Shown in pieces: positions 26,703 through 35,394 of a DNA stretch of 64,000 nt. The stretch comes from Afipia massiliensis (GTDB taxonomy: Bacteria > Pseudomonadota > Alphaproteobacteria > Rhizobiales > Xanthobacteraceae): assembly GCF_014203115.1 (NCBI RefSeq), contig NZ_JACHIJ010000001.1:310001-374000 (forward strand), given 5' to 3'. How positions within the stretch are numbered: the stretch's first letter is position 1; each line of letters starts with the position of its first letter. Both the position numbers and the translations under genes were made by a program. The notes beneath the pieces are model-generated. The model ran no database searches. It was not told where the DNA came from and was given only the letters and a program-made list of their open reading frames with translations.

Positions 26703-27824
26703 TCACGTCATATCGCGAAGGGGAAATGCGCCGATCGCCGTCCCTGCGGCATAGCCCTCGCTGTCTCCCGGTACAACGAGCCATGCGTGGCTGCGGACAA
26801 TAGCGTCCAGCGAAAGTTGCCCGGCGGCAACCGGCATCCACTTGTCATCCAGCGCTTCCAGCAACACGATCTCCGCAACACCAACGGACGAAGAAACCTT
26901 GCGCGCAAGGGGGCGAACGATAGCCTGTCGCCGCAACCGCGCCGTGAGCATGTCCAGTGCCGGCTGAACCAGCATCAAGCAAACCGCCAACGCTTGATCG
27001 GGAGCACCGGGAGCGGCGATAACCGGCGTTGTGCCGATCTTTGCGACCGCCGCTGTGCGCCCCGGCTGCAGCGCAAGTCCGTGCGCTAAAACAATTCCAT
27101 GTGCTGCCAGCGCCTGAACCGTTGCATCGCTGCGGCCGAGGCCGGTACCGCCGACGGTTATCAGCAAATCGTAAGCGCCTTCGCCCACCGCCGCAAAAAT
27201 GCTGGCGGCGTCGCGGCCCTTTGTCTGTACACCAACCGCTCGGGCGCCGACTTTCACAAACTCCATAATGAATTGCGAGGATGCGGCACTGCCGTCGGTG
27301 GACGTGACATCGATGACGCACACGCGCGGAGACCGAATCTGGATGCGGTCCAATCCTATAGCGTGGAGAGCAAGTCTATCGCGCGCGTTCACCTGCCGCC
27401 CCGGCGAAATAATCGAGCGCCCAGCGGCAACGTCGTCTCCGGCCCGGCGAATGCCGTGACCGGGAACCGCCTCAGCGAGAACCTGAAACATCGGTCCGGT
27501 CTGTTCGACCAGATCAGCATCAAGCACGCAGTCACAATGCTCTGGCAGTTGATCACCCGCTTCGACCCATATAGGCGATGCAGGTAGCGGCTGCGGAGAA
27601 TAGGACGATGCGCCGGCGATATCGCGCGCCCGCATTGCCCAGCCGTCGGCGACCGCGATACTGAACGCTGGATGGGCCGTTCGCAGCGGTGCAACCTCAG
27701 CTGCGATGCCACCGACAGAATCTGCAAGCGACAAGCCGATGGGTTCAACCGGTCCCACACCGTCAAGCAGTAAACGAAGGGCGACATCGAGCGGGGTTAA
27801 CACGGCCGGCAAACGCTGTGTCAT
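26703..27824 (-). CDS. MoeA-like molybdopterin-binding protein
   Basis: 373 residues, a divergent MoeA paralog. Domain order is kept, but the motifs have drifted: FSIAVADGWAMRARDI replaces the SAVDGYA motif, CVLDADLVEQ replaces the VxMxExV motif, and ITVGGTGLGRSD replaces the SGGxSxG loop. GAPDQALAVCLMLVQP replaces GNPVS. The active-site aspartate of the DGxA motif is still present. It may act on a different metal or cofactor form, or have lost catalysis. ATG 27824 is chosen. It is nine bases upstream of the MoeA-fusion gene in the same operon. Confidence 0.85.
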   Translation of the reverse strand: MTQRLPAVLTPLDVALRLLLDGVGPVEPIGLSLADSVGGIAAEVAPLRTAHPAFSIAVADGWAMRARDIAGASSYSPQPLPASPIWVEAGDQLPEHCDCVLDADLVEQTGPMFQVLAEAVPGHGIRRAGDDVAAGRSIISPGRQVNARDRLALHAIGLDRIQIRSPRVCVIDVTSTDGSAASSQFIMEFVKVGARAVGVQTKGRDAASIFAAVGEGAYDLLITVGGTGLGRSDATVQALAAHGIVLAHGLALQPGRTAAVAKIGTTPVIAAPGAPDQALAVCLMLVQPALDMLTARLRRQAIVRPLARKVSSSVGVAEIVLLEALDDKWMPVAAGQLSLDAIVRSHAWLVVPGDSEGYAAGTAIGAFPLRDMT

Positions 27825-27944
27825 CTTGACGCCCGATGACCGCTCGTTGTGAGGCATGTCAGCAGCGGGCGCTCAGGAACCATCTCTAGTATGGGACGTT
27901 GATGAGCAGGTTTCATTCAGTTCTTATAGCCGCAGAGGTTCAAA

Positions 27945-28238
27945 ATGCGCACTCGAGTCATCGTTGCTGCTGCTGTTGCGGGGTTGTTTGCTGCAACGCC
28001 GTTACTGGCGCAAACCTCCGCGCCTGCAGCCGAAAAGCCTGAGACGAGTTGCAATACTACACCATCAGGCACGACTACGGGCAATGCCGACACAAAAGCT
28101 CAGACATCGACAAGTATGGAGAAGAGCGCGATTCTGCCCTCGGCAGGTGGGCACGCCGATTCCGCCGCCCCGACCGTGCAGAGCGACGGAAAACCAATGG
28201 CGGTGCGGCCCGATTGTCCGCCTGAAACGAAGAAATAA
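27945..28238 (+). CDS. Small secreted protein, 97 residues
   Basis: A clear signal peptide (MRTRVIVAAAVAGLFAATPLLAQ) precedes a Ser/Thr/Ala-rich mature region of about 75 residues with three cysteines-poor segments and the end RPDCPPETKK. Composition suggests a disordered periplasmic protein. I do not recognise a family. It is divergent from the MoeA-like gene and convergent with tupA (20-base gap). Confidence 0.6.
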   Translation: MRTRVIVAAAVAGLFAATPLLAQTSAPAAEKPETSCNTTPSGTTTGNADTKAQTSTSMEKSAILPSAGGHADSAAPTVQSDGKPMAVRPDCPPETKK

Positions 28239-28258
28239 ACCCTCGCCCCAGTCCGCTC

Positions 28259-29095
28259 TCAGGACGCCTTTTTCTCGGCGTTGGGGAAGAAAAGCTGCTT
28301 GCCATTGACCTGGTAGGCCGAGATAGCGTTCTGACCTTCGGTTGAGATCAACCAGTCGATAAAGCTTTGGCCGAGGTCCTTCTTCACCGCCGGATGCTTC
28401 TCCGGACTCACCAGGATAACGCCATACTGGTTGAACAACCGCTTGTCTCCCTCGACCGCGATCACGAGATCACCGGGGTTCTTGAAAGAAAGCCAGGTGC
28501 CCCGGTCGGAAACCACGTAGGCATTCATCGCCCCGGCAGTGCTGAGCGCGGCGCCCATGCCCTGTCCGATCTCCCGATACCACGGCCCCTTGGCCGTCTC
28601 GAGATCGACGCCCGCCTGTTTCCACAGCGCAAGTTCAGCCGAATGCGTGCCAGATTTGTCGCCGCGAGAGACGAACGGCACGGCTTTTCCCTGAATAGCC
28701 TTCAGTCCGGCGACAATATCCTTGGTTCCACCAACACCTGCCGGATCGGCTTTCGGGCCGATCAGGACGAAGTCATTATACATGACATCGAAGCGCTTCA
28801 CGCCGTGCCCTTCGGCGACGAATTTTTCTTCCTGCGACTTGGCGTGTACGAAGACGACATCGGCATCGCCGCGTCGCGCGGTATCCAGCGCTTGTCCGGT
28901 GCCCTGCGCGATGACTTTCACCTCGATTCCGGTTTTGGCCTTGAACAGCGGCAAGATGTAACCGAACAGGCCGGAATCCTGCGTCGATGTGGTCGAAGCC
29001 ACGACAATGGATTTATTCTGCGCAGAGGCAGGTGTTGCGAACGCCACCGCGAGCAACGAGAGCGCAAAGGCAAAAGAAGCGTATCGGCGTTTCAT
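28259..29095 (-). CDS. tupA: Tungstate ABC transporter substrate-binding protein TupA
   Basis: 278-residue periplasmic binding protein with signal peptide ending ATPASAQ. The TupA-type oxyanion motif TTSTQDSGLFGYILP near the N-terminus, FVSRGDKSGTHSAELALWK in the middle and MNAYVVSDRGTWLSF later distinguish it from ModA. Known TupA proteins bind tungstate with high affinity and specificity. Last gene of the minus-strand tupBCA unit, 18 bases after tupC. Confidence 0.9.
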   Translation of the reverse strand: MKRRYASFAFALSLLAVAFATPASAQNKSIVVASTTSTQDSGLFGYILPLFKAKTGIEVKVIAQGTGQALDTARRGDADVVFVHAKSQEEKFVAEGHGVKRFDVMYNDFVLIGPKADPAGVGGTKDIVAGLKAIQGKAVPFVSRGDKSGTHSAELALWKQAGVDLETAKGPWYREIGQGMGAALSTAGAMNAYVVSDRGTWLSFKNPGDLVIAVEGDKRLFNQYGVILVSPEKHPAVKKDLGQSFIDWLISTEGQNAISAYQVNGKQLFFPNAEKKAS

Positions 29096-29113
29096 GACAC
29101 ATCCCTCCAGAGT

Positions 29114-29842
29114 TCAAATAACGAGATCGCCGCGCACGAAAGCCGCAGCCTCGGGCGTCGTTGGCTTCTTGAGAAAATCTTCCGCAAGCGTCTGCTCGCG
29201 CACTGTGCCGCGCACCATGAAAACAACGTCTCCCGCGAGCCGCCGCACCTGGCCGAGATCGTGCGACGCCATCACGATCTTGATGCCGGATTGGGCGGCA
29301 ATCCGAATGATCTCCTCCACGCTGCGCGTGGCCGCAGGATCGAGACTCGCGGTGGGCTCGTCGAGCAGCAGTAATTCTGGATCTCTTGCCAAAGCGCGGG
29401 CCAGCGCCAGCCGCTGCTGCTCGCCGCCCGACAAGCGGCGAGCAGGACGCAGAGCCAGATCCGACAGGCCCACGCGCTCGAGCAACTCGGCCGTGCGCGT
29501 AGCCAGTTTCTCCGGCGGATAATCCGCATGGGTCAGCCCGTAGGCGACGTTGGCCGCTACAGTCCGGCGCAACATGACCGGCCGCTGGAACACGAACGCG
29601 CGGCGTGTCGGCTTTGCGTTGGCGCGACCGCCCCATGTGATGCGGCCTTCGGTCGGCACCGCAAGCCCCATGCATAGGCGCAGCAAGGTGCTCTTGCCCG
29701 CACCGTTGGGCCCAATAACAAGCGTCGGCGAACCAGACGATAACGTCATGGTGAGGCGATCGAGGATCGTCGTGACGCCGGCCCGTACTGAGACGCTATC
29801 AAGCATAATCGGAAGGTCGGTCACCGGCGCCCGCATTGTCAT
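29114..29842 (-). CDS. tupC: Tungstate ABC transporter ATP-binding protein TupC
   Basis: 242-residue ATPase. Walker [13 protein letters not shown]-loop FVFQRPVMLRR, signature LSGGEQQRLALARALA, Walker B LLLLDEPTASLDP and the H-loop MASHDLGQ are all present. ATG at 29842 overlaps the tupB stop (ATGA); a longer frame upstream is only the shadow of tupB. Confidence 0.93.
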   Translation of the reverse strand: MTMRAPVTDLPIMLDSVSVRAGVTTILDRLTMTLSSGSPTLVIGPNGAGKSTLLRLCMGLAVPTEGRITWGGRANAKPTRRAFVFQRPVMLRRTVAANVAYGLTHADYPPEKLATRTAELLERVGLSDLALRPARRLSGGEQQRLALARALARDPELLLLDEPTASLDPAATRSVEEIIRIAAQSGIKIVMASHDLGQVRRLAGDVVFMVRGTVREQTLAEDFLKKPTTPEAAAFVRGDLVI

Positions 29843-30531
29843 CCCGCCTGCCGTTCGGACCAGACCCGTGCACCCCATGCCGCCGCGTTGATCGCAAGTA
29901 CGATCACCACAAGGATGATGCCCAGACCGAGCGCGAGCGGCAGATTGCCCTTCGACGTTTCGAGCGCAATCGCCGTGGTCATGGTGCGGGTAAAGCCTTC
30001 GATGTTGCCGCCGACAATCATGACGGCGCCGACTTCCGCCGCCGCGCGTCCAAATCCTGCAAGCAGCGCGGTCAGCAGACTGAAGCGCGCATCCCACAAT
30101 AGCGTCGCTATGCGGCCGAGCGGCCCGACGTCCATCGCCGACAGTTCGTCGCGGTACTCGATCCAGAGATCTTCAATGGTTTGACGTGTCAGGGCTGCAA
30201 TGATGGGCACGATCAAGATCGCCTGCGCGATGATCATCGCCGTTGGCGTAAACAGGATGCCGAGGTTGCCGAGCGGTCCGGAGCGCGACAGCAGGAGATA
30301 GACTGCGAGACCAACAACGACGGGCGGCAGCCCCATGAAGGCATTGACGAACACCACAATCGCGCTTCTTCCCGGAAAGCGCATCAGCGCAAGCAATGCA
30401 CCGAACGGCAAGCCGACAATGGCAGCGAGCACGACCGCGGAAAGGCTGACGGCGAGAGACAGTCTGACAATGGCGAACAGAGCCGCATCGCCGCTCATGA
30501 TCAATTGCCAGGCACTCAACCCATCCAGCAT
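29839..30531 (-). CDS. tupB: Tungstate ABC transporter permease TupB
   Basis: 230-residue permease with about five to six membrane segments and an EAA-like loop before LLTALLAGFGRAAAEVGAVM, the segment typical of molybdate/tungstate permeases (GRAxxExGAxxxxGGNI). GAGGG precedes the ATG at 30531. It is transcribed divergently from the HTH-PBP regulator, with 89 bases between them that carry the inverted-repeat operators. Confidence 0.92.
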   Translation of the reverse strand: MLDGLSAWQLIMSGDAALFAIVRLSLAVSLSAVVLAAIVGLPFGALLALMRFPGRSAIVVFVNAFMGLPPVVVGLAVYLLLSRSGPLGNLGILFTPTAMIIAQAILIVPIIAALTRQTIEDLWIEYRDELSAMDVGPLGRIATLLWDARFSLLTALLAGFGRAAAEVGAVMIVGGNIEGFTRTMTTAIALETSKGNLPLALGLGIILVVIVLAINAAAWGARVWSERQAG

Positions 30532-30555
30532 GACTTCCCTCTTTCAGAGTAGTAG

Positions 30556-30620
30556 TCCTGCATATTTTCCAGTCATGTCAATGGATTGAAAAGAAGCAGG
30601 AATATGCATACAAATGCAGG
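30556..30620 (+). promoter_or_regulatory. Operator/promoter between tupB and the HTH-PBP regulator
   Basis: Two nested inverted repeats: CCTGCAT (30557-30563) with ATGCAGG (30614-30620), and TGCATATT (30559-30566) with AATATGCA (30601-30608). In the plus direction TTGAAA (30586-30591) and TACAAA (30609-30614) are 17 bases apart, placing the start of transcription at about the ATG (30621). The regulator transcript may therefore be leaderless, and its operators would also cover the tupB promoter. Confidence 0.6.
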
Positions 30621-31514
30621 ATGGATTTGCTAACGACCAGTGAGGCATCGGAGTACCTGCGGCTCGGAGAACGCAAGCTCTACGAGCTGGTGGCCGAGGG
30701 CGCGATCCCATGCACCAAGGTGACGGGCAAGTGGCTTTTTCCGCGTGAAGATCTTGATCGATGGGTGCTGTCCGGATTAATGCGGCCGGCCGGCATGGGT
30801 CATGCGGATGCACCTTTGATCGTCGGCGGAAGCCAGGACGCCCTGCTTGAGTGGAGCTTGCGGGAATCCGGCTCCGGCCTCGCGACGCTTGTTGAAGGCA
30901 CCGAGAGCGGCGTCGGCCGGGTGCTGCGCGGTGAAGCAATCGCCGCGGCGATCCATTTCCATACCGAGCATGCCGTTCAGGATTCAAGCGAGGACGCCAA
31001 CGTCTCTGCGGTGCGCGCGCTAGCCACTTTGCACGATGCGGTGCTTGTCGGATTTGTGCGGCGCGAACAGGGCCTCCTGCTTCAACCGGGAAATCCGAAG
31101 GATCTCACCAGCATCGCGGGAGTTCTCGCGTCCGGGGCTACCATGGCTGTCAGGCAACCCGGCGCGGGCGCTCAAATGCTGCTCGATGCACTCCTGAAAC
31201 AGCATGGCGCGAAGCCGAAGGATCTGCGCCGACTCGATCCGCCCTGCCTGACCGGACCTGATCTGGCGGCAGCGATTCGTGCGGGTCACGCCAATTGCGG
31301 CATCGCAACGCGCGCAGCCGCCAAAGCAGCCGGTCTCGATTTTGTGCCGCTGCTATGGGAGAACTTCGATCTCCTGATGCATCAGCGTGATTACTTCAAG
31401 CCATCCTTGCAGGTGTTGACGAGCTTCATGTCGAAGCCCCTGCTCAAACAGCGCGCGAATGATCTCACCGGCTACGATACCACGCCGGCCGGCACGATCC
31501 GCTATTTCGCCTGA
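30621..31514 (+). CDS. Excisionase-type HTH regulator with PBP-like ligand domain
   Basis: 297 residues. Residues 1-50 are a MerR/excisionase-like HTH (LLTTSEASEYLRLGERKLYELV, and TKVTGKWLFPREDLDRWV). Residues about 65-280 are the PF12727-type PBP-like domain: TMAVRQPGAGAQMLLDALL and ANCGIATRAAAKAAGLDFVPLLWENFDLLM correspond to segments in the C-terminal domain of the MoeA fusion at 24744. Next to a tungstate transporter it is best read as a Mo/W-responsive transcription factor analogous to ModE; the ligand is inferred. No Shine-Dalgarno at normal spacing. Confidence 0.82.
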   Translation: MDLLTTSEASEYLRLGERKLYELVAEGAIPCTKVTGKWLFPREDLDRWVLSGLMRPAGMGHADAPLIVGGSQDALLEWSLRESGSGLATLVEGTESGVGRVLRGEAIAAAIHFHTEHAVQDSSEDANVSAVRALATLHDAVLVGFVRREQGLLLQPGNPKDLTSIAGVLASGATMAVRQPGAGAQMLLDALLKQHGAKPKDLRRLDPPCLTGPDLAAAIRAGHANCGIATRAAAKAAGLDFVPLLWENFDLLMHQRDYFKPSLQVLTSFMSKPLLKQRANDLTGYDTTPAGTIRYFA

Positions 31515-31624
31515 CATGCGGCTTCACGTGCCTCCAACGAACCTGTCCGCATCGGTTTATTGAGCCTGATTTTCGTGCTTCGATACGATTCAGGGACTGA
31601 TCAAGAGTTCCGAGGGAACCGCCG

Positions 31625-32962
31625 GTGCGAGAAACTGACCGTCATGGCAGAAGGTATCCGTTACGTCTCACGCTCTTGATAGGAGCGTTGATTGCTGCGC
31701 TCGGTGCCACGTCTGCTGTCGCGCAATTACGGGGGCACGGCGGGCCGGTTCGCGCACTGGCAATTTCTTCCGACGGGCAGACTCTGCTCACGGGAAGTTT
31801 TGACGGCAGCGCGATCCGCTGGTCGCTTGCTCGCGATGCAGCCGAACAGGTTCTTCGATTTCACGCCGACGCCGTCAACGCAACCATGCTGCTTAAAGAC
31901 GGCCGCGCGGCAACCGCAGGCGCTGACGGGCGTATCGCAATCTGGAGTTCCGGCAAGCAGCAGCCTGACACTGTACTCGAAGGCCATACAGCGCCAATTG
32001 CGGCGCTCGCATTGTCGCCGGACGGTGCAACTCTTGCTTCGGCATCGTGGGATCATACCGCCAGACTCTGGCCCCTTGCAGGCGGCGCACCGCGCATACT
32101 CGAAGGGCACACGCAGAACGTCAACGGAATTGAATTCAGCGCTGACGGCAGGAACCTCATCAGCGTCAGCTATGACCTGACCCTCCGTATCTGGCCTCTC
32201 GATAGCTCCGCCGCACCGTCCATTGTTACCCTGCCCACACCACTCAATTCGGTTGTCGCATCCAGCGACGGTGAGATTTCCGCCGCCGGTGCCGATGGAA
32301 AAATTTACTTCCTCGATCGCAAGGGCAAGCTCGTCGGCGACGTCGTCGCAGGGCCAATCCCGGTGATCGCGATGGCAATGTCGCAGGATGGCGCACTGCT
32401 CGCGGCAGCGGATGTCCGGGGGTCGGTCGCGATCATCGACCGCAAGGCGCGCACGCTTGCTCGCAGGCTGGTCGGACCGGGGCTTCCGGTGTGGTCGGTC
32501 GCGTTCATGCCAGACAACGGCACACTTCTTACTGGTGGTGCGGACAGCGTGATCCGGCGGTGGAATGCGCTGACAGGTGAGCCTATCGGGGCGACCATTC
32601 AGGAAAATCCGAACGACCCACTTGCCGCATATGCGGGTGACCGCGGAGCAGAGATTTTTCGCGCCTGCGTGGCCTGCCATACGCTCACGCCAGACCAGGG
32701 CAACAAGGCCGGTCCGACGCTGTCAGGCATTTTCGGCCGAAAGATCGCAACCTTGCCGGGTTACAATTTCTCTGAGCCGCTGAAGAAGCTCGATATCATC
32801 TGGACGTCGGAAACGGTGTCGAAACTCTTCGAGATTGGCCCTGCGGCCTACACACCCGGCACAAAGATGCCCGAACAACGCATCGGCTCGGACGAAGACC
32901 GCAAGGCGCTTGTGCAGTTTCTCTCGCGCGCGACGGTGCCCCCTGTCAAACCCGACCGATAG
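31625..32962 (+). CDS. WD40 propeller fused to a C-terminal c-type cytochrome
   Basis: 445 residues, GTG start with GAGGGA seven bases upstream. A signal peptide (ending GATSAVAQ) directs it to the periplasm. Seven WD40-like blades cover residues about 35-320 (for example GHTAPIAALALSPDG ... HTARLW). The C-terminal 110 residues hold one haem-c site (CVACH) and a probable axial methionine in GTKMPEQRI. Such proteins are electron carriers or sensors of unknown partner; proximity to formate dehydrogenase genes suggests a respiratory role (inference). Its end overlaps the convergent phnN by 17 bases. Confidence 0.85.
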   Translation: MRETDRHGRRYPLRLTLLIGALIAALGATSAVAQLRGHGGPVRALAISSDGQTLLTGSFDGSAIRWSLARDAAEQVLRFHADAVNATMLLKDGRAATAGADGRIAIWSSGKQQPDTVLEGHTAPIAALALSPDGATLASASWDHTARLWPLAGGAPRILEGHTQNVNGIEFSADGRNLISVSYDLTLRIWPLDSSAAPSIVTLPTPLNSVVASSDGEISAAGADGKIYFLDRKGKLVGDVVAGPIPVIAMAMSQDGALLAAADVRGSVAIIDRKARTLARRLVGPGLPVWSVAFMPDNGTLLTGGADSVIRRWNALTGEPIGATIQENPNDPLAAYAGDRGAEIFRACVACHTLTPDQGNKAGPTLSGIFGRKIATLPGYNFSEPLKKLDIIWTSETVSKLFEIGPAAYTPGTKMPEQRIGSDEDRKALVQFLSRATVPPVKPDR

Positions 32963-33524
32963 CCCTCAATAGCTCGGCGGCGCGATCCTCCGCCAGGCCG
33001 ACATTGTTGATGACCACATCAGGTACAGGAGCAACAACCGCTCTGCGAAGTCTATCTCCGATCTGTCCGTCGCTCGGGCGGGCCCGCGCGGTTATCCGTT
33101 CCGCGAGAACATCCGGCGGGGCAGTTACCGAAATCACTGTTACATTGGCATACGATCTGCGCGCGAACTCAATGATGGTGCGGGACGCATTCACGATGAC
33201 GGCGCGCCCTGCCCTTATGTCTTCAACAATCGAAGATGGCACTCCATAGCGCAGACCGTGCGCTTCCCATTGAAATGCGAAATTGCCGTGAGCCAGCATC
33301 TGCCCGAACTGCATCTGGCTGACCGCCTCGTTGTTCTCAAAGGAAGAGGCTTCCCGCGTCACCACCCGCTGCGGAAACACGATGTTGTTGTCATCAGCAC
33401 ATGCCACCTGCGCAAGCCCGATGAGCGTGTCTTTGCCGGCCCCGCTCGGCCCGACAACCAGCACAAGCCGGCCGGGCCCAATCAAATCCATGCTGGGAGC
33501 AGGCAATGTCGCCACGTCGCTCAT
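32946..33524 (-). CDS. phnN: Ribose 1,5-bisphosphokinase PhnN
   Basis: 192-residue P-loop kinase that converts ribose 1,5-bisphosphate to PRPP, the last step of C-P lyase phosphonate use. Walker A VGPSGAGKDTLI and RVVTREASSFENNEAVS (guanylate-kinase-like substrate region) are seen. Start ATG 33524 overlaps the phnM stop by four bases. Final gene of the phnG-N operon. Confidence 0.93.
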   Translation of the reverse strand: MSDVATLPAPSMDLIGPGRLVLVVGPSGAGKDTLIGLAQVACADDNNIVFPQRVVTREASSFENNEAVSQMQFGQMLAHGNFAFQWEAHGLRYGVPSSIVEDIRAGRAVIVNASRTIIEFARRSYANVTVISVTAPPDVLAERITARARPSDGQIGDRLRRAVVAPVPDVVINNVGLAEDRAAELLRAIGRV

Positions 33525-34678
33525 GCTACCCGATGTCCTTCACGCCATACGCTGCGGACCACCGGCAGATCACGGGCGAGATGCACGCGGATCAAATCGG
33601 CACGCTTGCCAGCAACAATCTCTCCCCGATCGTTGAGTCCGACGGCCTCAGCAGCCGTTTTGGTCACCGTCCGCACCGCCGATGCCAGATCGATCGCGGG
33701 CACGTGCCGAGGCAGCTGCAACGCTGCCATCAAGAGGCTCGATGGAATGTAGTCCGACGACATGATGTCGAGCAGGCCTTCGCGGGCGAGATCGATCGCG
33801 GCGATGTTTCCGGAGTGCGATCCGCCACGCACCACATTTGGCGCGCCCATCAGGACAGCTATGCCCGCCTGATGTAGCCCGCGCGCAGCCTCCATCGTGG
33901 TCGGAAATTCCGCGACCGACACGCGATCGCGGATTGCATCGGTGACGTTTTCCTCGGTCGTGTCGTCATGACTGGCAAGCGGAATGTTGTAGCTGTGCGC
34001 GAGCGCCACAATCTCGCGCATGTTGGCCTCGCCGTAGCTCTTTTGATAGAAAAACCGCCGCTCGAACATCACATCGAGTTCGGCGTCCGTCAGGCCGCCG
34101 CTCTTGCCTCGGTAATAATCGCGCAGCTTGCCTTCGTCGCGAAACTGGCGCTGGCCCGGTGTGTGGTCCATCAGGGACATCAGCCGCACGTCGGGGCGGC
34201 CGACCAACTCCTTCGCCTCTTCCACGACACTCGGCATTGGAATTTCGCAGCGCAGGTGAAGGAAATGCTCTGCACGCAGCAACTTCGCATCGCGAGCTGA
34301 TGAAATCGCCTCCGCCAGTATTTCTGCCTGCCCGTCGACATCCTCGGCGCCCTCCTCGCGCCACACACGCAGGGAATCCAACACCGTGGTGATGCCACTG
34401 GTGGCGAGTTGTCCGTCATAAGACACCACGGCGGCAACCGGATCCCATAACACCTTCGGGCGCGGCACATAGTGCGCTTCCAGATGATCGGTGTGCAGTT
34501 CGACCAGCCCGGGCATCAGAAGATCGCCGTGCATATCTTCGCCGCGCTCGGGCGCGTCGCCCTCGCCAACCTCTGCGATCATTCCGTTGGCAGTTGCAAC
34601 CCAGCCACGTTCAATCACACGGTCCTTCAGGACGACCTGGGCATTGCTGAAGATTCTGTCGGCTCGTTCGGAAATCAT
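33521..34678 (-). CDS. phnM: Alpha-D-ribose 1-methylphosphonate 5-triphosphate diphosphatase PhnM
   Basis: 385-residue amidohydrolase-fold enzyme that removes pyrophosphate from the PhnGHIL product before PhnJ acts. Metal-site motifs: PGLVELHTDHLEAHYVPRP, MDHTPGQRQFRD, ASHDDTTEENV and GAPNVVRGGSHSGNI. Length matches E. coli PhnM. A second, distinct phnM copy lies at 43891. Start 34678 is ten bases after the phnL stop. Confidence 0.95.
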   Translation of the reverse strand: MISERADRIFSNAQVVLKDRVIERGWVATANGMIAEVGEGDAPERGEDMHGDLLMPGLVELHTDHLEAHYVPRPKVLWDPVAAVVSYDGQLATSGITTVLDSLRVWREEGAEDVDGQAEILAEAISSARDAKLLRAEHFLHLRCEIPMPSVVEEAKELVGRPDVRLMSLMDHTPGQRQFRDEGKLRDYYRGKSGGLTDAELDVMFERRFFYQKSYGEANMREIVALAHSYNIPLASHDDTTEENVTDAIRDRVSVAEFPTTMEAARGLHQAGIAVLMGAPNVVRGGSHSGNIAAIDLAREGLLDIMSSDYIPSSLLMAALQLPRHVPAIDLASAVRTVTKTAAEAVGLNDRGEIVAGKRADLIRVHLARDLPVVRSVWREGHRVA

Positions 34679-34688
34679 TCTCTTCCTC

Positions 34689-35387
34689 TTACGCTACCGC
34701 CGCGAACGACGCCACGTCGATAATGCGGTCCGCGATCAGGTTGCGCACCTCGTCATCATGAACGATTGCCACCATCGCTACACCGCGTAGCTTCTTCTCT
34801 GCGACAAGATCGACCACGATCTTCCGATTGGCTCCGTCGAGCGATGCGGTCGGCTCGTCCAGCAGCAGGATCGGCATGTCGGAGATGAAGCCACGCGCGA
34901 TATTGACGCGCTGTTGCTCGCCACCGGAGAAAGTCGAGGGCGGCAAGGTCCAGAGCCGTTCCGCGATGTTAAGCCGGTGCAGCAACGCACCCGCCTGTGC
35001 ACGGGCCTCATTACGGGCAACACCGTTCGAGATCAATGGCTCCGCTACCACATCGAGCGTCGCCACGCGCGGCACGGCCCGCAGAAACTGGCTGACATAA
35101 CCGATCGTCTGTCTGCGGACACGCAGAATGTCGCGCGGCAGCGCCGTGGCGATGTCAACCACAGCATCATTGTGGCGGATGGCAATGCGGCCATGATCGC
35201 AGCGATAATTGCCGAAGATCATTTTCAGGATCGACGACTTTCCCGCACCCGAAGGTCCGGACAGCACCACGCATTCACCGACGTTGGCTTGCATCGATAC
35301 GCCCGACACCACCGGCAGCCGCACTCCATTCTGCAAATGCATGGTGAAAGTCTTCGAAGCGCTGGATATCTCGATCATTGGAGACAT
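34689..35387 (-). CDS. phnL: C-P lyase ABC-type protein PhnL
   Basis: 232 residues. PhnL is an ABC ATPase that joins PhnG, PhnH and PhnI in the C-P lyase core and is needed for formation of the ribose 1-phosphonate intermediate. Walker A SGPSGAGKSSIL, signature FSGGEQQRVNIARGFI, Walker B LLLDEPTASLD. GAGGA four bases before ATG 35387 supports that start; an ATG three codons later is possible. Confidence 0.93.
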   Translation of the reverse strand: MSPMIEISSASKTFTMHLQNGVRLPVVSGVSMQANVGECVVLSGPSGAGKSSILKMIFGNYRCDHGRIAIRHNDAVVDIATALPRDILRVRRQTIGYVSQFLRAVPRVATLDVVAEPLISNGVARNEARAQAGALLHRLNIAERLWTLPPSTFSGGEQQRVNIARGFISDMPILLLDEPTASLDGANRKIVVDLVAEKKLRGVAMVAIVHDDEVRNLIADRIIDVASFAAVA

Positions 35388-35394
35388 GCTGTCC

